From Owenia fusiformis (taxonomy: Eukaryota; Annelida; Polychaeta; Sabellida; Oweniidae), in the NCBI GenBank assembly GCA_903813345.2, contig CAIIXF020000003.1, forward strand, positions 27,355,248 to 27,419,247: a stretch of 64,000 nt of DNA. Reading direction: 5' to 3'. A program made the position numbers and the translations under genes. The notes beneath the pieces are model-generated. The model did not search any database. It was not told where the DNA came from and saw only the letters and a list, made by a program, of their open reading frames with translations. Each line of letters begins with the position of its first letter. The first letter of the stretch is position 1. Shown here in pieces: positions 11,301 to 31,862 of the stretch.

Positions 11301-14300
11301 TGAGTTCAAGATGCTTTGGGATCACCATGGTAACCTTATGAATAATCTCTACCGACCTGAGCAAAGTTTAAAAGGGAGGTCAGTGTATAGACCAATGTTC
11401 CGATCACCAAGGCTCGACTTCCTAGAGACTGGAGATAAACCTCCTACTCAAAAGGAATGTGAGTTGCATAAAGATCTAAAGACATGCAATTGGCCCATAA
11501 ATTAAGATATACCAAAATGCTAAAATGAAATGAAAAGCAGATGTATTTAACACACTGTTCATTTTTATCATTAACAGCTTGTATGTTTATCAACAAGCTT
11601 GGACATTTATCACTTCATAACCTTTGGAAGAACTCAGCAACACTTTTCATATAAGAGGTAATTCCTAAAGGTCAACTAGCCTATATACAATGAGAATATT
11701 GTCAGTAAATTGTTCTAGCTATTTTGATGTCATGTATCATATTAGAATTCATAATATGAACCACATTTTCAGCATGTGTTGATGTTTTCTTCATCATTGA
11801 TGAAAGCTGTTCAGTATATGAAGATATGCCAAAGATTAAGCAGCTACTCCTTGATGTAGTAGATAAGACAGTCATTGGAAGGAAATCTGCATTGATGTCA
11901 TTGGTGAGGTAAATTAAGGATTGTCTCTAGCATCTACTGTATCACGGCTCATGAAAAAAACAAAGGGCAAAATTATCCAGAAGACAGAGGTTCAATAGCC
12001 CATTCTACATTGCTACTAGAAAAGCTTGGTTTGATGTATCTATTTTAGGAATGGAGACAGAGGTTCAATAGCCCATTCTACATTGCTACAAGAAAAGCTT
12101 GGTTTGATGTATCTATTTTAGGAATGGAGACAGAGGTTCAATAGCCCATTCTACATTGCTACAATAAAAACTTGGTTTGATGTATCTATTTTAAGAATGG
12201 AGACAGAGGTTCAATAGCCCATTCTACATTGCTACAATAAAAACTTGGTTTGATGTATCTATTTTAGGAATGGAGACAGAGGTTCAATAGCCCATTCTAC
12301 ATTGCTACAATAAAAACTTGGTTTGATGTATCTATTTTAAGAATGGAGACAGAGGTTCAATAGCCCATTCTACATTGCTACAATAAAAACTTGGTTTGAT
12401 GTATCTATTTTAGGAATGGAGACAGAGGTTCAATAGCCCATTCTACATTGCTACAATAAAAACTTGGTTTGATGTATCTATTTTAAGAATGGAGACAGAG
12501 GTTCAATAGCCCATTCTACATTGCTACAAGAAAAGCTTGGTTTGATGTATCTATTTTAGGAATGGAGACAGAGGTTCAATAGCCCATTCTACATTGCTAC
12601 AATAAAAACTTGGTTTGATGTATCTATTTTAAGAATGGAGACAGAGGTTCAGTAGCCCATTCTACATTGCTACAATAAAAACTTGGTTTGATGTATCTAT
12701 TTTAGGAATGGAGATGGAGGTTCAGTAGCCCATTCTACATTGCTACAATAAAAACTTGGTTTGATGTATCTATTTTAGGAATGGAGACAGAGGTTCAATA
12801 GCCCATTCTACATTGCTACAATAAAAACTTGGTTTGATGTATCTATTTTAAGAATGGAGACAGAGGTTCAGTAGCCCATTCTACATTGCTACAATAAAAA
12901 CTTGGTTTGATGTATCTATTTTAGGAATGGAGACAGAGGTTCAATAGCCCATTCTACATTGCTACAAGAAAAGCTTGGTTTGATGTATCTATTTTAGGAA
13001 TGGAGACAGAGGTTCAATAGCCCATTCTACATTGCTACAAAAAAAGCTTGGTTTGATGTATCGATTTTAGGAATGGAGACAGAGATTCAATAGTCCATTC
13101 TACATTGCTACAAGAAAAGCTTGGTTTCATGGATCTATTTTAGGAGTGGAGACAGAGGTTCAATAGCCCATTCTACATTGCTACAAGAAAAGCTTGGTTT
13201 GATGTATCTATTTTAGGAATGGAGATGGAGGTTCAGTAGCCCATTCTACATTGCTACAAGAAAAGCTTGGTTTGATGTATCTATTTTAGGAATGGAGACA
13301 GAGGTTCAATAGCCCATTCTACATTGCTACAAGAAAAGCTTGGTTTGATGTATCTACAGTATTTTAGGAATGGAGACAGAAGTGCAATAGTCCATTCTAC
13401 ATTGCTACAAGAAAAAACTTGGTTTGATGTATCTATTTTAGGTATCACAATGATGTCAACTTGAATTTTTACCACTTGAATACAACAAGTAATGAAGTGA
13501 CCAGGAAATTTATTGAAACACAACCTCTGGGACAAACTTCTTCATGCAAGACTCAAACATATCATGCCTTGAAATTCCACTCAGAATTGTAAGTATCATG
13601 ATACTATACAATGATCTGAAAATCTGAACTTTTAAAATCTAGAAGTTCTATATTGACAGAAGCAATACTGTAACTGATTATACAGCCTCTTCACTGGTAA
13701 GTAATTCACAGCAGAAAAGTAACAAATTGGGTGAATTTGTGGAAAACAGCCTGCAGAGTGCAACATTTAGTAACAAGTGTATCATGCATGACTATTTCCA
13801 ACTGTCATATGTTACATTTCAGTTTCTTTGGTATGGGGAAAAATGCAACACGTGAATATGTGGGGACCAGGCCTGATTCAATGGCCAATGATGTGATGTT
13901 TGTAATAACTGATGGCATATCAATTCCACGTGGTAGGCGAGGGAGTAAGTGTCCATTAGATTAATTAGAAGAATCTTAACTGGACCCTAGCATAGCTGCT
14001 ACGATTTCCATGAGAGTACTGAACTAACTAATCAAATGATATACAAAGAAATTGTGTACTCATTTATCTGTAACGACAAACTTTAGATTGACTTTCAATA
14101 TTGCCTTTTTGTTCCCTTTATTTTCTGTCCTTTTGAGGCAAATCTAAAGTATCTTAAATGACATTCCAGGAGCACTGAAAGAGGCTCAAAAAATCAGGAG
14201 AGCAGGAGTAAAGATATTTACGATTGGGTTACACAACTGGAGAAATCTGGATGGCTCCCCTGAACTACTTGGCTTTGTTAATGACAATGAGAATCATGCA

Positions 14301-16516
14301 TTCAACATTGATGATGAAGGACTCGCTGATATAGTTGCAGGCATTATCAACTCTGCAGACCCCTGCTTTAAATCCCCTCCAACTACCACAACCACAACAC
14401 AGTTGCCATCAATGACTACTACAATGAGGTCAGTTGGTAATATACATTATCTTTGACCAGCTGAATCAGAAAACTTATTTGATCTCACAGTCATCTTCCC
14501 AGCATTAAAGAAAGTGGGTGCAGCATCCCCCTGAGATTTTAATTATACACCAATCTGAAAATCTATTTGCACCCACTTGAAAAATGAAAACAGCATGAAA
14601 ATGGGCATATTTTAATCAATTTCATGAGAACTTTGCACCCACTTGAAAAAATGATAATAATAATGATATAGGAAAACATTCAACAGATATAAGCACATGA
14701 TAAGTTCATCTTATGAAACTTTATTGTGTTTGAAATTGTTTTGCAATTGTATTCTATATATGTACTTGTATATTACTTCATTTGTTTCTGTTCAGGCTCT
14801 CACCATGAAGGCTAGATGTAAAATCAGATCTACTGTTATAATTTTGGAGATATGCACCTAGATATACTGTATACTTGATGCACGATGGCTACTGAAGCAG
14901 TGCAGGATCATTATGAAATGATTACTCTGGACAAAAATAAATTGAAAAATGAATAACAAATATCTTTATGTTTATATGTTTTTGTGTATGTTTGATTTCA
15001 TGCCACATCTATGAAAACTATCTATCCCATCTAATTGGGGATGAGAATTTGAAAGTGAAATTTGAATCAGATTTTTACTCACCATCCTTTTCTCTTTCCA
15101 TCCTCATTTTCTTGAGAGCAACAATTTCATCTGTCCTCGTGTCTCGGGCACGATCTGTAAATACATGTTAAGCTATATTTTAGCTTGAACTATTATGGCT
15201 TGCTCTTGTAAGCTACAATCTCATAATCCTCGAGTTTCAATTAGAATCTAAAATTAGACTACTAGAATAGTACCTAATAAGTGAATCATAGGTCATTGTG
15301 AACAACTCACATTTGCACTTTATTTTTGGTGGGTTTCTAATATATTATCAATTATTTAAAGATGTCATATAAGGTATTTTTTACTTTTTTCAAAATACAA
15401 ATAAACTGGTGATTAAAAGTAATTTCATTTACATATTTGCAATTACATGTTAAGCTATATTTTAACTTGAACTATTATGGCTTGCTCTTGTAAGCTGCAA
15501 TCTCATGATCCTCGCGTTTCAAGTAGAATCTAAAATTAGACTACCTAATATTATTAATTATCAAAAGATGTCATATAAGGTATTTTCTAATTTTTTCTAA
15601 ATACAAATAAACAGGTGATGAAAATGAATTCATTTACATATTTTATATTGATTACTAGCATACAGTATATACACTAGAGCAACAAAGCGTACTTACATAC
15701 AATACCATATGTCCCTTCTCCAACCCTGTTTAATTTTTCAAACTCTGTGACACTTCTGCATTGTCCATACTGTAATATAATACCAACAAATTAGAAGGCA
15801 ATTTTGCATAACTCTTAATTATGTTGATATTATCAGACAGGGGGCAAAATTCTGATTTTCACAATTCATACCAAAATTGGTCAAAATATGCCAATTTTTC
15901 ATGATTTTTCTTATTTTCAAGTGAGTGCAAATGGATTTTCAGGTGGGTACAGACCTATTTTCAAAATCTTAGTTGGGTGCTACGACAACTTGCTTTAATG
16001 CTGGGGAGATCACTGGTCTGTTAGTTACATTGTAAGATCCAATTATTGCAAACAAAATTCAGATTAAAAAGGTCAAGACAGACTGAAGAGAAACACTTTT
16101 ATTAGTTAATTTTGGTGAGGTCATGTGAATGATGCCATGGTTAAAGATTTAAAATTACCACTTACTCAGCTTTTGTAAATTGCCATCTCAAGAGATATGT
16201 ACTGACACAGACAATATGTTACTATTCTACAGTATACTTGAACTGAATGTTAAACCATTTATTTACAAATGTCTATGTTTACCCTTTATAAGTCAGGATA
16301 TGTTGTAAAATAATTAAATACCGGGGGGTAGTCAGTCCTCTCTCTATTACACCTTATAAAAATAGGGTAAAATAGAGAGGGAGAGGTGACGGACTCCCTG
16401 TGTTCAATACCACCTACTTTATCTTTATCTGGTACTTCTGAGAAAGAGCTGGTTTTCATTGAATACAGTAGGTTCCCATTAGACCTTCTTTGGCTCTCAC
16501 TCCTGGTGTCTTGCAT
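5354..16516 (-). CDS. CDK10: Cyclin-dependent kinase 10, 5' half, partial
   Basis: CDK10 is a CDC2-related Ser/Thr kinase that partners cyclin M and acts in transcription and ciliogenesis control. Five exons read in phase on the minus strand: 16418-16516, 15697-15769, 15083-15154, 6239-6341 and 5354-5435, 143 codons in all. In order one sees a linker into [17 protein letters not shown], the glycine loop GEGTYG, the ATP-binding Lys in VALKK, the cyclin-contact helix as PISGLRE (the CDK10 form of PSTAIRE), and the hinge [11 protein letters not shown]. Every boundary is GT-AG and phases agree. The catalytic loop and C-lobe lie off the left edge. The start Met at 16516 is the first in-frame ATG, but an AG lies just upstream, so an earlier exon is possible. 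Intron 3 is about 8.7 kb and contains another complete gene on the opposite strand. Confidence 0.9.
5531..5912. repeat. minisatellite, ~48/54-bp unit, about 8 copies
   Basis: The unit 'atttatgacatcagagatac...' repeats about eight times. Most spacings are 48 or about 54 bp because some copies carry an extra 'attatt' before 'gtaact'. It lies in the CDK10 intron between exons 5 and 4, about 100 bp from exon 5. Confidence 0.9.
6044..6219. repeat. hairpin/MITE next to CDK10 exon 4
   Basis: The left arm (cacaaaaaacacagttttct, 6044 onward) and right arm (ending at 6219) are reverse complements over about 48 bp with few mismatches. They include the shared core acacaacctttattattt. The right arm ends 20 bases from the splice donor of CDK10 exon 4 (6239). 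Confidence 0.75.
7702..14808 (+). CDS. Secreted carbonic-anhydrase-related / vWA fusion protein, nested in a CDK10 intron
   Basis: Thirteen exons join in one frame: 7702-7771, 7885-7902, 8590-8757, 9461-9594, 9958-10053, 10186-10252, 10992-11155, 11296-11458, 11773-11908, 13442-13588, 13823-13944, 14170-14428, 14796-14808. The total is 1557 nt, or 518 residues plus stop. The first codons give a signal peptide ([18 protein letters not shown]). An alpha-carbonic-anhydrase fold follows (about residues 24-295): [50 protein letters not shown] and YLSEEQ all align with the family. The zinc-site segment reads ELFIFWP where active enzymes have QFHFHWG, and ELMILAYN where they have ELHLVHYN, so all three His ligands are missing and it is probably catalytically dead. 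A vWA domain follows (about residues 315-495) with MIDAS DESCS and VITDG. A Thr-rich tail ends the protein. I infer an extracellular matrix, adhesion or biomineralisation-type role; no family member with this exact architecture is known to me. Confidence 0.88.
8221..8518 (+). mobile_element. tRNA-derived SINE
   Basis: RNA polymerase III promoter boxes are visible: A box tggctcagtgg (8227-8237) and B box ggttcgatgcc (8275-8285). A non-tRNA body and an (AAT)n tail ending near 8518 follow. It lies in the intron just before the 8590 exon of the carbonic-anhydrase-related gene. It does not fold as a full tRNA, so it is not annotated as one. Confidence 0.75.
8802..9174. mobile_element. MITE with TTAAAGG.GCAA ends
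   Basis: It begins ttaaaggggcaac and ends gttgcacctttaa, giving inverted termini with TTAA outermost, as for piggyBac-type target sites. A related longer copy begins at 16641 (ttaaaggtgcaat) and shares internal phrases such as 'catacctattttc' and 'atatattttgac'. There is no ORF. It sits in an intron of the carbonic-anhydrase-related gene. Confidence 0.55.
11983..13441 (+). repeat. 73-bp minisatellite, about 20 copies, ending in a functional splice acceptor
   Basis: The unit runs from gacagaggttcaatagccc to tgatgtatctattttag. About 20 copies at a 73-bp period fill nearly the whole intron between the exons ending at 11908 and starting at 13442. The last unit's tgtatctattttag is directly the acceptor of the next exon. 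Each upstream unit therefore carries a copy of the same pyrimidine tract and AG (some as ttttaag). Copies differ at only a few positions (agaaaagc/ataaaaac, ttagg/ttaag), suggesting recent homogenisation. Confidence 0.95.
14494..14680. repeat. dispersed repeat ('cccagcattaaag...gcacccacttgaaaaa')
   Basis: Phrases 'cagcattaaag', 'tttgcacccacttgaaaa' and 'aatcatgaaaa' mark a repeat about 170-190 bp long. It recurs at about 15838-16012 (inverted), 28668-28862, and partly at 47855-47900. It has no coding content. The copy here lies in the last intron of the carbonic-anhydrase-related gene. Confidence 0.6.
14936..14941 (+). promoter_or_regulatory. polyadenylation signal AATAAA
   Basis: A canonical AATAAA lies 128 bp past the stop codon of the carbonic-anhydrase-related/vWA gene. 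It is before the first CDK10 exon on the other strand (15083), a plausible 3' end for the nested transcript. Confidence 0.5.
15838..16012. repeat. inverted copy of the 'gcacccacttg' dispersed repeat
   Basis: This is the reverse complement of the element at 14494-14680, recognisable by 'aagtgagtgcaaatggattt' and 'cttgctttaatgctgggg'. With that copy it forms an inverted pair flanking CDK10 exons 2 and 3. Confidence 0.6.
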
Positions 16517-17354
16517 GTTTGTTAAATGCTGTAGTTTTTATCTTATCGTTGCTTGGAGGTATGATGTACATATGCAAAATGTTCTTGTACCACTTGTTGC
16601 ACCTGTCTGAATTGGCAAATGCTGGAAATACAAGAATGCATTAAAGGTGCAATAAAGACCATAGAGGAAATTTGGGAATCATTTTACCTTTCCGGAGCTA
16701 TAAGTGCAACCCTGGCCTAATATCTTCTTCGCCATACCTATTTTCTTAAAATATATGCACTTGTCAACGAATACCACCAATCAGACTTGGAAATAAACTT
16801 CTAAATAAGCAATTGAAAGGATGGACACGTCCCGCAATTTATTTTTTGAAACATTTTTGAATCTACGATTTAAGATTCTTACTGCAGCTGAGGTAAGATA
16901 AAACCATTTGGTACACGATATGACTGCCGTCGCGCTCTATTACTGGCAATCTATTGCAGTTATTCTGACGAAGAAAAACAAAAAAACTCGATGACTAAAA
17001 CACCTCAAATCTACCCATATTCAAGGTCTTCTTGACACGTTTATGGTCTATAGCAAACAGAATATTGTACAGAACATTAGATGCAAACGGGCCGGAATCC
17101 AATCTCAATTTCACCGGGAAATCATTTAAAGGTTAGTCAGCATTTTTCTGTCAATGTTTTACGGTTTCGGGAGAAGATTCCCGGAATTTAGGTTGATTTG
17201 ATTGTGAATATCGGCAGAAATAAGGTATGTTCAGGGGTTTTCTTTGTGTCTAATGAAAATAGATGTTAGCCTTGATGTAATTTGATGAAAGTATCCAAAC
17301 TTCGATATATTTTGACACAAGGTCCATGATCGTTGGATACGTCTCTGCACTTTT

Positions 17355-18632
17355 ACTCATACTTTCTTCTCTCCAAGTTCAACAACATAATTTGAAGTGT
17401 CTGGAAAATTGTAAGGCTACTGAATGTTTTGATGATTCAACTTTCAGTAGGTGCAATTTTTGGAGACCCTATCTGTTGCAAGACTAACGCCTGGCGTAAC
17501 CGTCACCATGTTATTCAGTGTTTTTTAAGTAGCGCAAGGATCCTGCCATGACCGTGGTAATGTTATCGTGAAAGCCTGGTATAACCGCGACAATGCTGTA
17601 TTATATTGCAACGCCTGCCATGACCGTGACAATGTAATATAGTTCTGCAAGGCTTGGTATGACCGTAACAATGTAATATAGTACTGCAAAGCCTGGCATG
17701 ACCGTGACAATGTAATATAGTATTGCAAGTTCAGGTATGAGAGTGGTAATGTAGAAATTTACGATTAGGACTGCTATAACCATGACAATGTGTATTGCAA
17801 AGCCTGGCATGACCATGGCAATGTAATATAGTATTGCAAGGCTTGGTATGACCGCCATGGCAATGTGATATAGTATTCCAAGTTCGGGTATGAGAGTGGT
17901 GATGTAGAAATTTAGGCTTAGTTCTACTATGACTGTTATAATGTATTGCAATGACTAGTAAATATGTATGACATTAATGCCAGGAATATCCTTAACAATT
18001 TTAAGTGATCCTCATTACAATTAAACAGTTTAATACTATGATCATGGTGTTTAACTACCTTAATCAGGTCAAAATCAAAATTACTACTATACATTAATAT
18101 TCACATTCGCTTATAAACCACAATAAAGGCTACAGTCGCGCCAGGCTTCCACCATAACACTTCCAGGGTCATGACAGGCCTTGCAATAGAATACAACATT
18201 GTCACGGTTATACCAGCCTGTCACGGTTATACCAGGCTTACACGATAACACTACCACGGTCATGGCAGGATCCTTGCGCTACTTAAAAAACACCGATTAA
18301 CATGGTGACGGTTGTGGCAGGCGTAAGTCTTGCAATAGATAGCATGTGAATTTTTGTTCAAGTTCCTGTGTCATCGTAGTTCAACGTCGTTAAACTCAAT
18401 TATGGCTATTAGGAATTTTCCGGGGCCATAAGACATGTCAGATAAGAAACGAGGCCCCAGGCTAGGTCTAATGTTGTTGGACTAGTGTCATTGAGGCCCT
18501 GATATATTTTTACAATATTCATTATACTTGAACAGGTCTTGAATCATTTTCATCAGTTTAATATGTCAAAATTGACAAAATTACTAATGATAAATTTTCA
18601 CGTTATTGAACTTGGAGAGAAGAAGGTATAGT
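17355..18632. mobile_element. long-TIR element with internal tandem array
   Basis: Outer ends match in inverse orientation: tactttcttctctccaagtt near 17360 against aacttggagagaagaaggta near 18612. A second paired block lies inside, 17470-17615 against 18195-18350, sharing 'aagtagcgcaaggatcctgcc' inverted. Between them, 'gcctggcatgaccgtgac' and 'caatgtaatatagtattgca' recur at about 38-42 bp. The minus-strand ORFs here are artefacts of this array. No transposase is seen. Confidence 0.7.
18415..18505. repeat. dispersed repeat, inverted copy at 56797-56870
   Basis: The segment containing 'ataagacatgtcagataaga' and 'ccaggctaggtctaatgttg' reappears as its reverse complement at 56797-56870 in the first intron of CLPB. 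It is therefore a member of an interspersed family. Function unknown. Confidence 0.65.
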
Positions 18633-19105
18633 TCATGAGTTTGACTTTCTTCAAATAATAGATAACTATACTGAATTCACATCACATTGTCTTATGTTTC
18701 ATCACACTAAAATGAAGTGATAATTTACCAAGTTCATACACTCGCGATTGGAGAGAATATGAATTGAATCATTGTTTAAATGATAAATACATACATCTAA
18801 GCCATGTTCAAGCACGTTACCTTGATAATAAAGTAGGTATACGCACTTTTCTAACTCAACTTTATAACAAGTGCTTCCTCGGTCTCCATGTTGTATCACG
18901 TGATGTCGTCACCCAATCAAATTGCTTTATATTCTACAGTGATTTTCTCATGATGCAGGTCGTTATTTCGCCTATAATTTTCCTGGGCGTACCTACGCAA
19001 TATATGTGATAAGTATAACAAATGAGAAACAGTTTATTAGCTCTAGAATTTGTTTAAAACGATGTTGAATTAGCAATGACCTTGACCTACTTTTCATGAT
19101 CCAAG

Positions 19106-29677
<10,572 letters not shown>

Positions 29678-31862
29678 TGATTCTTATATATAGGATTATT
29701 ATTATATTATTAATGATACCAGAACGCTGAACTCAATTAAAATGGAGAAGAAATGTAACACTGTATTAAACATAATTTCTAGGTTACCATCTGCCTACTT
29801 TGAAAAACTGTTTCTGTTATATCTGTGGATTTATTCCGATGCCAGGGTTTTTCATTTCTTTGTATATAACTATAATAAATTATGAATTTATGAGTTAATA
29901 AAATGTGTAGGCAAAAATAGCAAAATCTTCAGTTTAATTTTTACTCCCATGCAGATTTTAATTGATCTTTACCACAGTCAATTGCACTTTGATTTGGGCA
30001 CGCTCAAATCAGCTTGATAATGTATAATTATTCTTCTAACAAGTTGAAAAACAGAATCTGAAGTGTTCTGATGAAAGTGGGAACGGTCTGAAATGCTGCA
30101 ATAAATTTGTCTGGGAAATCTGTTTTTATGTCATCACCAAAGAGTGGTGACATATTGATATGGTCTCCATTTTGTTTTTTTTGACGGCAGTTGGTGGTTG
30201 GTAGTATGGCGACAAATACTGTTTAGACCGATTTCAATTTTTTCAAAATCATGTACAAGTTTTCAGAAGTTCAAATTTGACTTTATAATAAGATTTGACC
30301 CTTCATTGACTTTTTCAAGGTCAAAAAGTATTTTTTTCAACTTGCTTCAAATTGTTTTCCAAGTTATGAGAAGTTCAAATCTGCCTTTAGATTTGAATTT
30401 CAATGACCTTTTCAAGGTCAAAAAAAGTATTTTTTCAACTTCATGTAGTTGAATGTTTTGAGGATCAATACTGTAGAAACACACTTAATTTGGCGGATTG
30501 AAAATTAACAAAGCCAATTTTCAGATCTATTTTGGATATTTGCAATAACCATCAACATCCAATGACAAATGCTTATTTAATCACAATGCTTATTTCCAGA
30601 TATAAGATCAATCATATAACTTAAGCTCAGTCCTGAATCCGCCTAATTAAATAGCTACTAATATTTGAAATTGAGCAAACCTGCCAAATAAAGTAGCATC
30701 GAATTCAGTGTATCTACAGTATGCCAAAAGTCTTCCTAATAGGTCAAGTGCGTTTTGGAAGTAAAATGCTTTAACTACAAACCATACATCCAACTGAACA
30801 AAACATCAATGTGTAATGTTATTTTTAATATATAAACATAATTTATTCTCTTGATAGTACATTAGAAATGTACATAACTCATTTTGAAAACATGTTGAAA
30901 ACATACATGTTACATTCAGTACAGTTTTGTACATGTATTTGAAAAATGACAACAAATCAAAAGTAATAGGTAATAAAAAATATTTTAAACAGTTATTTTA
31001 CACTTATTTCAAATGATACAAGTATAATTTAGGGTCCGAGGGAATGTTTAATAATAATGCCACATAATTGTAGCACTGAACGTGTATTGCTAATAAAAAT
31101 GCTTTAAATATACCTTATTTAAGAGGGACAAGTTCAATATGCTATTTGTGGTTTGGAGATCAATCAAAGATTTTGGGACATCTTAACACTGACCTAGTCC
31201 CTTGGAAATGTTAGATCAGCATTTTTTTTAAAAAAAAGGAATAATTGCAATCTTAACAAGTTACATTTGGCAAAAATTATACAATAAAAGTTGACCACAT
31301 TAGTTTAATCTCATTTGGTTTACACAGCCAATTTCTTGGGCATAAATAACCTGGTAATGTTGTAATAAAGTAATGATGAATAGTTTATATTTAGGCAAGC
31401 TTCAAAATAAATAATCACATCCATGTATAATTTTCATCACAATAGAATATGATTAACAAGAACAATTCATGTTGTTAATCATTCTGTGATTTTTCTTGAA
31501 TAACAAGACTAACACTGGTGTAAGATCTAATCTCATAAACTATCTAATTCACCATATGAATCCAAATGAAAATTGGTTTAAATTTGAATAAAATAAATAG
31601 AAAATACAATCCTATATCTAGATGTTTTAAATATTCTTTCTCCTAAAATGTTTTTGACACAGTGACACTGCTTAATACCACTGCAATCCCAACATTGCCC
31701 GAGAATAAATGGACGTGCTTGTTAGTATTTTGGGATTTGTAGCATTGTGGCATTGTTGATAATATGTGACGTCGCACTCAAATGATTAAGTGTGACACTA
31801 CATTGATAATATGTGACTAACACATTGCTTTAGTGTGACATCATAGCTGATAACAAGTGACA
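29678..31862. other. convergent intergenic region NDUFS3 / coiled-coil gene
   Basis: Two genes end facing each other across 2.2 kb. An AATAAA at 29897-29902, 220 bp past the NDUFS3 stop, is its likely polyadenylation signal. From about 30120 a dispersed repeat begins ('gtggtgacatattgatatgg'), with relatives near 25385, 61627 and 63911. Near 30250-30440 'tgaccttttcaaggtcaaaa'-type words recur. The rest is AT-rich without visible coding potential. Confidence 0.55.

Larger units (their letters stand above)
16517..19105. other. head-to-head intergenic region CDK10 / NDUFS3
   Basis: The start codons of CDK10 (minus) and NDUFS3 (plus) point away from each other across about 2.6 kb. Most of it is repeat: a TTAAAGG-type MITE relative (from 16641 to about 17345), a long terminal-inverted-repeat element (17355-18632) and a dispersed repeat at 18420-18505. 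The last 470 bp before NDUFS3 hold no recognisable repeat, and its promoter is expected there. No TATA box is obvious. Confidence 0.5.

Noticed and set aside
11579-11660. A possible exon between the CA and vWA parts (after ttaacag, before gtaatt)
   Set aside because: In the required phase it runs into TAA before the donor. Direct joining of 11458 to 11773 keeps the frame and the domain order.
11983-13441. Regular array suggestive of CRISPR
   Set aside because: There are no unique spacers; the whole 73-bp unit repeats. It is a eukaryotic minisatellite, as are 5531-5912 and 33752-34092.
13281-13535. 84-codon minus ORF with repeated [10 protein letters not shown] peptides
   Set aside because: Antisense reading of the 73-bp minisatellite and the adjacent exon.
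17525-17951. Two overlapping minus ORFs with repetitive peptides (YYITLSRSYQALQ-like)
   Set aside because: They are translations of the 40-bp tandem array inside a TIR element.
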